Source: Epiperipatus broadwayi (taxonomy: Eukaryota > Onychophora > Udeonychophora > Euonychophora > Peripatidae). Taken from it: a stretch of DNA of 64,000 nt. Location: the NCBI GenBank assembly GCA_028023455.1, contig JAQFVV010000514.1:1-64000 (forward strand). Direction: 5' to 3'. A program made the position numbers and the translations under genes. The notes beneath the pieces were generated by a model. That model was given only the letters and a program-made list of their open reading frames with translations. It searched no databases and was not told the DNA's origin. Below, in pieces: positions 32,425 to 44,130 of the stretch. Numbering within the stretch: the stretch's first letter is position 1; each line of letters opens with the position of its first letter.

Positions 32425-32725
32425 GTTAGAAAACCAAAGACACCACAATGTATAGATACTGAACTGAGTTTAGATCTATATGAATATCAAGCAAATTAGC
32501 TTGGATTGAAAACATTATTGTGTTTTCATCTTAGACTCATAGCTTTGGACATAACCAAATGGGTAAAAGATGGCTGTGGGTGGGTGGCATTAGATCTAGA
32601 TGAAGTGTTCTCAGATCCAAGGCTTTTCACTGAAAAACAAGCTAGAAGCTGATCTGGGGATATCAAAAGAGTAGCCACTAAATAAGGATTTTATGAACAA
32701 CCCTTGCATCTGTTGATTAATAATG
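32425..32725 (+). mobile_element. Family A element, internal fragment
   Basis: Runs through AACCAAAGACACCACAATGT, ACTGAACTGAGTTTAGAT, ATGGCTGTGGGTGGGTGGCA and a degraded hammerhead to AACCCTTGCATCTGTTGATT. Matches the central part of the full element at 62.6-63.0 kb. Terminal stems are missing. Confidence 0.7.
32612..32670 (+). ncRNA. Degraded hammerhead ribozyme (family A)
   Basis: CAGATCCAAGGCTTTTCA, then CTGAAAA, a broken stem II, GAAG in place of GAAA, CTGATC, and TGGGGATATC. Stem I remains but the core is destroyed. Confidence 0.6.
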
Positions 32726-33058
32726 CTTGTACTGTGTGATAATACTTAATGGAGAGTTTGCTATTTTGTTAATGCATAAATTTCAAATCACCTAACAAAA
32801 TACAGACATATAATAATAATAAGAAGAAGAAGAGAAAAGGCAAAATACATGGGTGAAAATTTGAAACAAAGTGGAGATGGATCTGCATAAAATAGATTGA
32901 GAACTGAAATTTTAAAGTGGATGTCAAGATATTATAACACATTTAGAATGAGACCAATGACAAAAAAAAAATCAAGTCACATGTCACATGACTTAATAAG
33001 CTTGTATTTACAAATGTTATATATAGAGCTCGCAAAATAAGCTCTTAACAAGCTTTGA

Positions 33059-33121
33059 GAATATCCTCAACCCCAGACTGGTTTCTGCTTCTGGTGGCAT
33101 CAGTGAAGTGCCAGGATATTC
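33059..33121 (-). ncRNA. Hammerhead ribozyme relic (family C, minus)
   Basis: Minus strand: GAATATCCTGGCACTTCA, CTGATGC, a shortened stem II ending GCA, GAAA, CCAG, TC, TGGGGTTGAGGATATTC. The outer stem I (GAATATCCT with AGGATATTC) is a perfect 9-bp helix. Two bases appear deleted at the CTGATGA/stem II junction. Confidence 0.65.
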
Positions 33122-33490
33122 AAGCATTAGATTAAAAATACCAGGACAATCACAGATCTGGGGTTGAGGTTATTCTCAAAGCTTGTTAAGAGCTTATTTT
33201 GCAAGCTCTATATATAACATTTGTAAATACAAGCTTATTAAGTTAAGTCATGTGACATCTGACTTGATTTTTTTGTCATTTTATTTTTTGCTATTAGGGT
33301 TTTGGCGATTTTATATTGCTAAAGCTATTAATATTTGGTATATCTGAACTTAGTTCAGTCCCATATAGCTATTTGAGTTAGATAGCTGGATTGGAAGACA
33401 TATGGATGTCTGACACTTTCAGATTTTTTACTCAATAGTTATACATTAGATAAAGTGCTGGGCTCATCCTGCTATTTTTAATCTAATGCT

Positions 33491-33553
33491 GAATATCCTG
33501 GCACCTCACTGATAACACCAAAAGCAGAAACCAGTCTGTTGTTGAGGATATTC
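33491..33553 (+). ncRNA. Hammerhead ribozyme relic (family C, plus)
   Basis: GAATATCCTGGCACCTCA, CTGATAA (G8 lost), degraded stem II, GCAGAAA, CCAGTC, then TGTTGTTGAGGATATTC. The same perfect 9-bp outer stem I as the minus copy. Confidence 0.65.
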
Positions 33554-33600
33554 TCAAAGCCTGTTAAGAGCTTATTTTGCGAGCTCTATATATAAGAGAT

Positions 33601-34529
33601 TTGAGATCAAGTATGAAATAAATTGGATAAATGAAATAAGAAAGTTTTTTGGAATGATATAGGATCAGAGATATCAAAAAATTATAAAGGTCTTAAAAAG
33701 AGACCAGTTGTGAAATTGGATGAATGAATTAAGGAAGTTTGATGAAATGACATGGAGATCTACATATCAAAAGAATGTAATTGAATTTTATTAATCTTTA
33801 TCCTGAAATGAATTGATAATGGCTGAGAATAATGATGATATCAATATTGGAAATATCCTTGAAAAAAGATAGTTATGTAGTATTTATTATATCAAAAACA
33901 TTTTATAAAAATTTTCAAATTCTTAAAACTGGAAAGATGAATGCTGGAATTTTCTTGCAGTTTTTAATATCTTTGCTATAATATTGGGTTTTTTTTTTGC
34001 TTGTTTTTGTTTTGTTTTGTTTTGTTTTAAAAATAGACAACGTGTATATTTCACTTTAAAGTATTATATAGTAAATGCATTAATTAATATCTGTATATTC
34101 ATTTTACTTTTCCATGTACAATATTTTTTTTTATATGTTAAACATTTCAACCTGTATATATATAAACAAAGTTTTTATATTCATCAAAGGAAAATTAAAT
34201 TACTCAACTATAAATTAAAATTTGTTAATAAAATTTGATTTATTTTTGATACGTTAAATTTATTATAACGTGGAAAATAATTTTAATTAATAAGCAAAAT
34301 TTCAAAACGTCTTAAGGCATTTTTTAATTTTTATTTATGTATTAATTGAAATATAATGCATATGAAAAATTCAAATAATAAACAGGATAATGTTGCATTT
34401 TGATTTAAAGAATTACTTAAAAATAATATTTTATGTAAATTCAGTTCTACAAATAATGACGTTAGATTATTTTGAGAATAATTATATATATATATTTTGA
34501 AAAATAAATAAATGAAACAAAAATAAATA
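33601..34529. other. AT-rich intronic spacer
   Basis: Around 33600-33790 there are short segments of LINE-like sequence (GAAATGACATGGAGATCTAC) too degraded to assign. (GTTTT)n lies at 34006-34029. No gene. Confidence 0.45.
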
Positions 34530-34860
34530 TAAATCTCGGCCTCAGGGTGGCCTTTCAGCATTCCATCATCAGACTTTCAATTGGATGGACGGTTGAAGAG
34601 TTGGAATGTAGACTAGATTGAAGCCTGTCCATTAAAGTATGAGGATTGGCTATCTTAATATATATCTGAACACTTATAGCATATATGTGTAGAGATGGTA
34701 ATCTGGACCAACTGATGATTGCTGGTTTAGCATGAAATACCTATACTGGTGATCTTTTCAACATATATGTGTTCAAGTGTATCAGTGTTATGAGATAGTG
34801 TGGAGAGTGATGGGTCATGTGAAAGTCTGTGCTCATATATCCTATATATTATAAATATAG
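34530..34860 (+). mobile_element. Family D hammerhead element, copy 5
   Basis: Plus orientation: TCGGCCTCAGGGTGGCCTTT on the left (its partner inside D1 and D2 is CAAAGGC plus the AGATTCTC region), CATCATCAGACTTTCAATTG, the hammerhead at 34694-34754, and the right end GTGCTCATATATCCTATATA. One arm of the palindrome is present. Confidence 0.7.
34694..34754 (+). ncRNA. Type I hammerhead ribozyme, intact core (family D)
   Basis: GTAATCTGGACCAA, CTGATGA, stem II TTGCT/AGCAT around GGTTT, GAAA, stem III ATACCTAT (one change from the palindrome ATACGTAT), cleavage base A, then CTGGTGATC. Core residues are all present; stem III and the first stem I pair are weakened. Confidence 0.75.
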
Positions 34861-34899
34861 GATATAAATTTAATTTTAAAAAAGTGCATCAATCTTTTA

Positions 34900-35068
34900 A
34901 ACAGTAAGCCTTTTAATAATGAATGCTATTTCTATAGTGCAAATACTATTGACCAATAGTAATAATTATTTTTGAAATTTACTTAAAAACAAATTAGTCT
35001 GAAATTATTACAATCATGGCTGCAAAGTTGTTTTAAAAAATCAAAATCAAATTAAAAGGCTTACTGTT
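34900..35068. repeat. Small MITE-like element
   Basis: Inverted ends ACAGTAAGCCTTTTAAT (from 34901) and its exact complement at about 35051-35067, 168 bases apart, each preceded or followed by TTAA-like sequence. No coding content. Confidence 0.55.
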
Positions 35069-36764
35069 AATAATTTTTATTAGTCATTCATTAGATTAGA
35101 CATTATTCAATAATGAATAATATTTCTTTAATGTAATTTTCATTACACCATTCTCATACAAGGTAGAAACTAGGTTTTACCTGCTTTTAACACCTTATAG
35201 AGGGATATAATCATATAGATACTAACACTCAGTAGTTCATCCTATATAGTATATTTTTTAAACAGATGCATATATATATATAAACAGTTGTTGCCTGGTT
35301 AATTCATAGCTGAAATTTTATCTAGATTATTACACAGAAAAAAAAAATCACTTAAGCAAAAACTCCAAAAGATTAATGAAAAAATTCGTTTACGTCAAGA
35401 ATTGCCAATTTGTAATGACTGATGTTTCTTGGCAACATCAAAAGCTAAAAGTTATCTTTATTTACATGGATATAATTTTCTCTTTTCTATTCTTTGTTAT
35501 AATAATAATTCATGGAAATATTTAATTCAACATATATATATATGTATGTAAACTTAATGTACATCAACAAAAATATTTTCAAAAATGTAGAACATTCCAT
35601 TTATGAAAAATACAATGGAGTAATAAATTCAAATAGAGTACATATGTATTATTTGCCTGAAGATTAGTGATGATAGTATATTAGATGTGATAATATGTTG
35701 GATTATTTCTATCATGTATCGAATGCTGAGTGACTAGAAAATTTAAAACTTTATTTATACTTTTCTAATACAAAAAACTGTTAGTAATATCACACAAATA
35801 CACAACACAGGTGTATTCAAATTTGGGTGAATGTATGTGAGAATATTCATTCAGCCACTGTATTTTTCTCTCATTAAATAAGTATTATTCTTCACAGTTT
35901 CTTTTTAGTGAAGGAAAATTATTATCATTAATTTTGCATTTTGATGCCATTTAAATGAAATTTTTGTTATCTAATTTATAGCAAAAACAAACAACCAAAA
36001 TAGTATAATATTGAATTTCAAAAATTCTTAGTTTTCACTTTTTAGCAAAAAAACTTTTATTATTGATTACAGTTTCGACTATATGGTGCAGTCTTCATCA
36101 GATCTACAAAATAGTATAATCTGATTGAATATGCAAGATATGAAAAAGGGTGTGTTATACATGAAATTTTACAATTGTTTTAGAATTCATTCATCAAAAA
36201 AGGATTTTTAGTAAATTACAATACCTAAATTATATATATATATTTTAATTATCAGTTCAATAACTAGCTTTGTGACATTCTTTTTAGTGAATTTTTTACT
36301 AAAGGTTTTGTAAAGGTTTAACCCTTTTTGACCCAATACATTACTATTTACAGGAAACTTTTTTTTATACCTTCATTATGCTCTTTCAGTTTTGATTAAA
36401 TACTTATCACATACTTTGGCTGTAACTCAGAAGTTTTAGGAGCACAAGTAATACTAGCGCATATATATATTATTATTTTGCAATTTGACAGATAATTTGT
36501 CTTGTATATATGGTCAGTTTTATCAGTGTATAAATAATAAATTATACTGTAATGTTTTTTTAAGACAAAAACGAAATCACAATATAAACACTTCATACTT
36601 TTTTAGGATTTTATATTTTAGAATCATTTTATCTTTTTCAACATGCATTTTTTATGTTCTATTAATAAAAAATATATTTTTAATGTACTAAAATAATATA
36701 AACTAATCAATAAATAATTTAATACACTGTACAAGCTTACACGCACCTGCACATATATAATGTA
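35069..36764. other. Intronic spacer with fragments of families E and I
   Basis: A family E arm lies at about 35697-35815 (TATTTCTATCATGTATCGAA, then GTTAGTAATATCACACAAAT). A single family I motif lies at 36055-36110; on its minus strand CTGATGAAG is followed by GACT/AGTC hairpin and GAAAC. Otherwise AT-rich with no gene; the overlapping frames at 36396-36691 are chance. Confidence 0.5.
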
Positions 36765-37490
36765 ATATATAAGTGATTCAAACTCAGACTTTCACATGAC
36801 CCTCAACTCTCCATGCCATCTCATATTGCTGACCCATCTGATCTCACACATGTTCAAAAGATAAATAATCACTAATATATATATTTCATGATAAACCAGC
36901 AATCATCAGTTGGTCCAGACTACTATCTCCACACATATATACAATCAGTGCTCAGCTTTATATTAAGATAGCCAATCTTCATACTTTAATGGACAGGCTT
37001 CAAACTACTACAACACACAACTCTTCAGCCATCCATTTCATTGAAAATCTGATAATGGAACATTCAAAGGTTCAAAGCCCATGTTAGTGCCAAGGTTGTC
37101 ATCCTACCCATGTTGTCCATTAGTCATTCTGACCCCTCATGTACTGGAGAATAATCCATTTACATATATGTGTGAGGGATGGGCAAACCTTTAATGCACT
37201 TGGCACTAGCATGGGCTTTGAACCTTTGAACATTACATCATCAGATTTTCAATGAAATGGATGGCTGAAGAGTTGTGGGTTGGAGTAGTTTGAAGCCTGT
37301 CCATTAAAGTATGAAGATTGGCTATCTTATAAAGCTGGATACTGATTGTAAATATGTGTGGAAATAGTAATCTGGACCAACTGATGATTATTTATCTTTT
37401 CAACATGTGTGTGATCATGTGGGTCAGCAATATGAGATGACATGGAGAATTGAGGGTCTTGTGAAAGTCTGAGTTCGAATCCCTTATATA
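36765..37490. mobile_element. Family D hammerhead element, complete palindrome (copy 6)
   Basis: The most complete D copy. Two arms of about 330 bases are inverted around 37150-37190; outer ends read GATTCAAACTCAGACTTTCA and its complement TGAAAGTCTGAGTTCGAATC. The left arm carries a minus-strand hammerhead and the right arm a deleted plus-strand one (CTGATGATT then TTATCTTTT, at about 37360-37400). The outer ends contain GAGTTCGAATCCC, which resembles a tRNA B box and may be an RNA polymerase III promoter. Confidence 0.75.
36867..36927 (-). ncRNA. Hammerhead ribozyme, core conserved (family D)
   Basis: Minus strand: GTCTGGACCAA, CTGATGA, stem II with one lost pair (TTGCT/ATCAT), GAAA, ATATATAT in stem III, A, TTAGTGATT. 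Catalytic bases are present but stem II is weak. Confidence 0.68.
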
Positions 37491-37794
37491 ATCAATAAAG
37501 TAATTTAAATTATTCCATCTTCAAAAGTAAACCAGACTAACCAGAGAAAATAAATTCTATATCACAACCATCGGTTTCACTGCTAGAAGCAGACTTCTTA
37601 AGTGCAAAAGACTAAAATACATATCAACAAATATATTTATATATGAAATAAAAAATATAAAATCAAGCATATAACATATTTGACATCAAAACTATAAAAC
37701 CAAAATCATAAAATCTTAATCTATTATAACAGACCAAATACATTATAGAATAAAATAAAAATAGATTAGATGTAATACAAATTAAGTTTACTGA

Positions 37795-38320
37795 GTTGGA
37801 GTATTTCCATCATTTATGATTGAATGTTGAATGTATAGAAATTTTTAAATTTTATTTAAACTTTCCAAATACCAACAACTTGTAGGTAATAACACACAAA
37901 AAAGACAATACAGGTTAGTAATTGCACAACGTTTTGAGTAGTATTATTCTCCAGTCTTCTTCAGGTGTTGCTGGCCTATATGCACAGTGAGAGTATTCAC
38001 TTAGAAGTTGAACTCACACCTTTAGATTCTTGAGTATCGAATTCAGTTGGTAGAGTGTTTGCCTTAAATTCGATATTCAAGAATCTAAAGGTGCAAGTTC
38101 AACTTCTAAGTGAATATTGTCACTGTGCACATAGGCCAGCAACACCTAAAGAAGAGTGGAGAATAATACTACTCGAAACGTTGTGTAATTACTAACCTGT
38201 ATTGTCTATTTGGGCGTTATTACTAACAAGTTGTTTGTATTTGGAAAGTTTAAATAAAGTTTAAAATTTTTTATACATTCAACATTCATTCATAAATGAT
38301 GGAAATAGTCCAACATATTA
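37795..38320. mobile_element. Family E palindrome, complete
   Basis: Two arms of about 240 bases are inverted around 38050. Outer ends are GGAGTATTTCCATCATTTAT and ATAAATGATGGAAATAGTCC. The centre holds AATTCAGTTGGTAGAGTG (A-box-like) and a long near-perfect inverted segment around ATTCGATATTCAAGAATC. Each arm has the box CTAAAGA or its CTGAAGA equivalent, the hairpin GAGTGGAG/CTACTC, GAAAC, ACGT and TGTG, which could pair with the upstream CAACAC. One extra A follows the box. The arms are much more alike than those of the 27-kb copy, so it is younger. Confidence 0.75.
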
Positions 38321-39111
38321 CATCTTATAATAAGGACTAACTTTAAAAATAGGTTTTGTGTTACTTAAAATGAAATTAATTTTAACAAATAGTAAGGCTG
38401 TTACTTATGATGTAAAGAGCCTCATAATGTGGTGGATATATTTCCATCAACCTTATTGGAAAGTGAGTTCAAACCCAAATCTAATAAAACTTGGAAAATG
38501 TTTAAATTTTTAGCCATACTTATGATTTTTCTTTTTGGCTAGCCAGCCTATAATCAACTTAGCTCACTATCTCATACTTATTAGTAAATAGATATCTAGC
38601 ACTTTTTATCTAGAGGTTTAAAACAAGGATGGCAGAACATTTAAGTCCTCTCTTTTTACTATATTAGCAAGACTGGTGAGTAATAGTTATAGTTCATTGT
38701 TTGTGTATGAGGACTGCTCAATAAGGCTTATCCTGCAATGGGTTATTTAAAGGCTATTTTCCCATTTACCATTTCATAGTGTAACAATTGTTTTTAACTT
38801 TAATCATGGCAATGATGTTAGGTATATGAAAAGATAGTATTTTTAGCTGAAAATATCTGAGAATGATTTTTTTTATGTAAAGACAATAAGAACATACCTC
38901 CATTAGCTATATCTCAAAAGTGGATTTATAATATATATATATGGAAAACCAATGTAACTTAAATATTTTAAGCATGAAATCCATGAATTTGATTTTTAAG
39001 AATGCATATTTCTGAAATGATAAATTCTATGATAAAATGTTGAAAACTAATCAAGAATTTAACATCATATTAGTAATTTGAATAAAAATGTATTAAATAA
39101 AACTATTTTCC
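38321..39111. other. Intronic spacer
   Basis: No supported feature. Confidence 0.5.
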
Positions 39112-39325
39112 AGTGTCTGAACCTATCCTAGCACCTCTCTGAGGAGTGCCACAGCATGAAACTATTGTCAGAGGTTTGGGGGGGTGGATCCTGACTGAGA
39201 TATTTTAAATGCTTTCTCTAGCTAAGCATTTATCACAAAGCTTGTTGAGAAATTGGCAATTCTCATTGTTTATAACTTACAAGCTTAAGAGAATTGGGTC
39301 ATGTGATCTATGACTCTTATTTTGA
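39112..39325 (+). mobile_element. Family B element, partial plus copy
   Basis: Starts within the hammerhead region (CAGTGTCTGAACCTATCC) and ends at the family tail GGTCATGTGATCTATGACTC with TTATTTTGAC. Flanks AAACTATTTTC (39101-39111) and AAACTATTCTC (about 39335-39345) may be a target-site duplication with one change. Less than one unit is present. Confidence 0.75.
39122..39183 (+). ncRNA. Type I hammerhead ribozyme, intact core (family B)
   Basis: CCTATCCTAGCACCTCT, CTGAGGA, stem II GTGC/GCAT with a CACA loop, GAAA, stem III closed by A-T and C-G pairs, GTC, then AGAGGT pairing with ACCTCT. All core residues conform; stem III lacks the perfect palindrome seen in other copies. Confidence 0.82.
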
Positions 39326-40335
39326 CAAACTATTCTCTCTTTTGATTAAAAGTTTATATATAAAGTGAAGACTTTTAACTAAATAATAGAAAAGAGTAAG
39401 AAACGATTCAGAATTTAAGACAAGAAAAAAGCAAATTTATCATCAATTGCAAATGAAGAAATGAAAAGAATCTCTTGAAAGTTTGATAGCAAATAGAATG
39501 TAATTTAAAAAGGCAAGAATTAAATATACAAAACAGAGTATCCAATAATATTAAAAAATACTGGTGATAATGGCATACAAATCATTAAAGAACAGAAAGA
39601 CTGTATTAATACAGATGAATTCATTATTGAATGAAAAATGTTGATATCACAACAAAGTATAAATAGAACAGATAGGACAGTTGGGAAAACTATAGAAGAA
39701 TAGTATTTTGAAGTGGTAGTTGAGAATTAGATTTGAGAAAAAAGCAAAAATGAAATGGTATTGATTAAAAATCTATTTTGTTAATATAATAAATGTGAGA
39801 TATGTAGAATTATTTAGAAAGGGATAATGGTACCTACTTTAACATTTTACTGGAAGATAGTAAATGCAAATTATTCATATTTATGACCTAACAAGTTCTC
39901 ATTTAATATAGAATGCATTTAAACAGACTAACCATGGAATATTTTAATGCTATAATTGTTAAAAAGTATTAAAAGATGGAAGTGCTGTAGCTAAATTTGG
40001 ATATGGGAGCAGAAATGAGAGAGGATATACATTCATGGACCTTGTAGTGAAAAAAAACTGTACATTGTGAATTCTGTTTCTGAGAAAAATCAAATAGGGA
40101 AATGAATTTAGAAGTATCCAAATGAAATCACAGTAGTGGTAGATTATATTTTGGATAATGAAAAATAAATATTTTATTATTTTAAATTTTAATGTGTTTA
40201 ATAGATTCACGAGAAGGGGGTTACTAGTTACTGAGATATAGAATGTATTACAAAACTAAATAGACAAGCTATTAAGAATTAACATCATTGGATTTTAGAA
40301 ATATTTCTGCTCCTTAATGCTAGAACCTAAAATGA
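39326..40335. other. Intronic spacer with possible LINE-like residue
   Basis: Between 39540 and 40300 the sequence is A-rich with strings such as GGAAGATAGTAAATGCAAAT that could be a very old RTE coding remnant, since an RTE relic follows. No frame supports it. Confidence 0.4.
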
Positions 40336-40339
40336 AATC

Positions 40340-41141
40340 ATTCATCATCTCATCATCAACTATTATCAATCCACTGCAGGATGAAGGCCTCTCCAAGTTC
40401 AATCCATTTTCTCTGATCTTTAGGTTCTCTTCTCCACATCATCCCTGCACACTGTCTCTTTCTGAGTCTTTTACAATCACTTGGAATCCAATTTAAGATT
40501 TCAATTGTCCATCTATTATCATCTCTTCTAGTAATATTTTCAGCCCAACTCCACTTCAGTCTTTTAATTTTTTCAATGAGTTCAGTAACACTTATTTGTT
40601 CTCTTACCCATATATTGTGTCTCTTCTTGTTACTCTCAACATGCATCTCTCCATATTTGATCTGAAGTCTCTCTATTGTTCTTCTATTAAGTGTTCAAGT
40701 CTCAGATCCATAAGTAAAAACTGGTAAAACACATTTATTAAAAACCTTTCTTTTCAAACACATAGACTTATTTTCTTTTAGTATCAAGTTATTTCTACCA
40801 AAAGCACTCCAACCAAGTTTAATTCTATGATTAATTTCATCCATTATGTTTCCATCTGTACTAATAATCTGACCAAGGTATTTGTAACTGTTAACTTCTA
40901 ACTCATCATAATCAATCTTTATTTTCATATTTTGAGAAAATCCATTAAACATTACTTTAGTCTTTTTAACATTTATCTTTAGTCCTACTTTCCTACTTTC
41001 ATCTAATAACTCCTGCAACATTTCCTGCAGCTCTAAAGCATTATTTGCAAAAACAATTACATCATCTGCAAAATCTAAACCATTATACAGTATTAAAAGA
41101 AGCAGGTCAATTACAATGACATTATTACTGTCTAGTATCAT
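40340..41141 (-). pseudogene. RTE-type LINE reverse transcriptase, best-preserved relic
   Basis: The minus-strand frame runs 41141 to 40356 with one in-frame TGA at about 40695-40697, exactly where tryptophan is expected after FTYGSET. The first 148 residues hold the catalytic palm motif FADD at residues 24-27 (YADD-type), followed by LKINVKKTKVMFNG, YKYLGQIISTDGN, and INHRIKLGWSAFGRNN, the reverse transcriptase palm and thumb of the RTE clade. The second part holds LIEKIKRLKWSWAENI, RRDDNRWTIEILNW and a final EAFILQWIDNS. Relative to the 30-kb copy about 12 residues are deleted before CAGMMWRRE. A (TGA)n tail follows. The endonuclease and N-terminal RT parts are missing. It is inactive, but only lightly damaged. 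Confidence 0.88.
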
Positions 41142-43734
41142 TCTTTAATTTTTTAGATTGTTTGTTTAAATTTTGATTATATATTTTTAAAATGACATGA
41201 GAAAGCATTTTAAAATAAAAGTAATAGTACTGATTTATGAGTTATTATTACTTAAATATAAATATATTGTTCTATGTGTGATTAGTCTTAAAATAATCAT
41301 TGTCATATTTTTAAAAAAATTTATTGTCATGATGTTTGTTGTTATTTGCTTGAAATATCATGTGATGTTTATCATAATTTTGGAATTGTTATAAATACAC
41401 CTGAATACAAAGCAATAATTTTTGATTTATTTTTTAAAGTAATACAATAAGTAATTTACTGCAATGAACTTAATATCTTATAAAATTATTCATAAATTTA
41501 ATGACATATATTTTGGTAGATTTTACAGTAATGTTTTGCCTATTTGCATATTTTAGCCACTGTAGGTTTAGGTAAAAAAGAAACAAATTGTATTTATATA
41601 TGTGTGTGTGATAATGTATGTGCTTGTATACTTAGATTATTGTGTAAATTTAAAGTCAATGTATTTTTAAAGTAATATTGTTTTTAAAGATATATTATTT
41701 GTAATCTTTTTGTTAATTAAATAAACAATTGTACTTTTTTTTTCATTTGTAATTTAATAAGAAATTAAAATCATTGTTATTATTTTATTTTAAAATATTT
41801 TTATTTCAAAATTTAAAAGAAAACATTTCATTTAGGATGCTGGTTTGATTTGAATGAATTCTAGCAAAGTGAAATGATAATCCTCTTTTATACAAAAGGG
41901 ACAAATTTAACTTGCATATTAGTTACTGTTTCTAGATCAATGATCTAAATGTTATGGCAATAGACAAATGATATAAATTGTCCTGTTTTAAGTGCAGACA
42001 CTTACTCTTTCTATATTATATATTTCTATCAGTTCAGTTAGTATATTGTGTTTAAGCATTAATTTTTTTAATATAAATGCGACATATATTTTAAAAATGT
42101 TTTATGTAAATAATATAATGGAAAGCTAATGTATGTTTTACTCCAAAGACAATTTAGTCTTTTGAGAAGTGCCTATTTAAATAACTAAAGAAATGGAATT
42201 TGTTTAGGATCTGGAAGAAAAGTTATAAAATGCTAATAAAGTTTACCATATGAATTAACATACATATGTAATGTGTCTATTTGTGTGCCCAGAAACAAAT
42301 AATTTGCCAAAAATAATAGTAATAATAATTTGCCAAATGGATAATAATTTTGAATTTGATAAATAATCATTTAATGTTTTTTTTTTTAAAAAAAAAAAAT
42401 ACTTGCTGCTCGACTTCAAATACAATGCGAATATTATTTGTTAAATAAACTTAGAATATTTTAAAAGGAAACTAGTTTTTGGGAATTACTGTATCTTTGA
42501 AAATATCATTTCATGAATTTTCTTTAAGAATTTTTTTCATGATAAACTTAATAAAAGTAATTTAACGTGCTCATTCATCTTCACGATCAAGTTCCGGGAA
42601 GATTTCTAACTATTAAATTTGAATTTTTTTTCCCCTGGTGAAAATTTTGCAAATTTTTTTTTTTACATCTTTAAAATTTATGTACATTGATTTTCTAATA
42701 TTTTAATTACAAAAAAAAAAACAAGAGATGGTAGGAAAATTGAATAATCGGTATGCCAAAGTAACTGAAACACTGTTTTGATGAATAGATATTGTTTATT
42801 CAGCAATCATAAACTTTGCTGAGCATATTTCATGAAAATCAAAAATAAACATTATTAACATATTTTTTACAGAAATGTTTTATTTTTAAATATAAAAGAA
42901 TATTTTTTTCTGTTTATTGTCATGGGAAAACACAGCTTTCTAGTTAATGAAGTCACTCATCTGATTATTATATTTAGTGATATAAAAATTACAAAAAAGT
43001 GTAAACCTTTAAAATATAAATTGATAGATTTAATAATTATTAAAAATAAATTGTTCAGATTTTTAAACAAACATCAAAGAAGATTTTGTTCATTTTGCAA
43101 ATTGAATCATCTCCACCTGAAATTTGATGATGTGACAGCATTTTGTTTTCACTAAAATCTCATTTTTAAAGTAATTCCAAAAATTAAATGTCATTTTAAA
43201 GATTTTATTTAATTTCTAAACAAAAATATCTTTCAAATGAGGTAAAATTTATTATATTCTGATAAATAATAATGGTTTAATATTAATGTGAAAGTTCAAA
43301 GTTTAAATCTAATGAGAACAAAGAAATCTGTCAGAATACAGGATGGTTAAAAATTGTGGAACTCTTTGTGTATAAACAAACATTGATTAGTATCTTACCA
43401 TTTGATAATACAAGTTCTATGCTTTATTTATATAATTATCATTTGTATTATTGTTGGTTATTATAAAAGTGATTAATATATACGTAGATGGACATATAGA
43501 TATATAATTAACTAAAAATAAAATTTTAATGATTAACTTTAAATTTAAATTTAAACAATACATAGTCTATTGGAAACAATAAATAAATAAATAAATATTT
43601 TCTTTGTGGTTTAAAAAAGTGTTATGTCTTAGTACCATATTACAGTCAAAACAAATAGAATGGAATATATTGATTCAAACTATTCAAAACATATTAATTT
43701 TGTAAATAAAATTATTGTTAATCTAATAGAAAAT
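41142..43734. other. AT-rich intronic spacer
   Basis: Long stretch without a recognisable repeat boundary. It holds T and A runs (42378-42405, 42655-42665), a (TG)n run near 41600, and (AAAT)n at about 43585-43600. The 77-residue frame at 42922-43155 has no recognisable motif and is not called. Confidence 0.5.
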
Positions 43735-44130
43735 ATAGGGTATTTGAACTCAGAATTTCAAGCACCCATCAACTATCCATACTATCTCCTACCACTGATA
43801 CATATAAGCACATACATGTAGAAAAGATACATAAAAACCAGCACTCATCAGTTCTTCATCTAGATTATCATCCCTCACACACATATATATAATCAGTGCT
43901 TAGTTTACATTAAGATAGCAAATCTTCATATTTTAATGGACAGACTTCAATCCACTCCAACTTCTAATTCTTCAGCCATCCATACCATTGAAAATCTGAT
44001 GATGAAAAGCCCAAATCTTATGCTGATGCCAAAATTATTGCCATGCCCATGTTGACCTCATGTCATTCTGACCACTTATGTATAGGATCTTATCCATTTA
44101 AATATATAGAAGAGGGATGGGCAGGATGCA
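43735..44130 (-). mobile_element. Family D hammerhead element, copy 7
   Basis: Left end TATAGGGTATTTGAACTCAG; right part CATGTTGACCTCATGTCATT and TATAGGATCTTATCC. The hammerhead (about 43831-43874, minus) keeps CTGATGAGTGCTGG but has lost the GAAA half by deletion. Confidence 0.65.

Larger units (their letters stand above)
32960..33600. mobile_element. Family C hammerhead element, inverted composite
   Basis: Left end TCAAGTCACATGTCACATGA on the plus strand, right end near CGAGCTCTATATATAAGAG. Inside, a minus-oriented unit is followed by plus-oriented units; GAGCTTATTTTGC(A/G)AGCTC occurs in both orientations. It shares CATATAGCTATTTGAGTTAG with family B and CTGAACTTAGTTCAG with family A. Two degraded hammerheads lie at 33059 and 33491. 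Confidence 0.7.
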
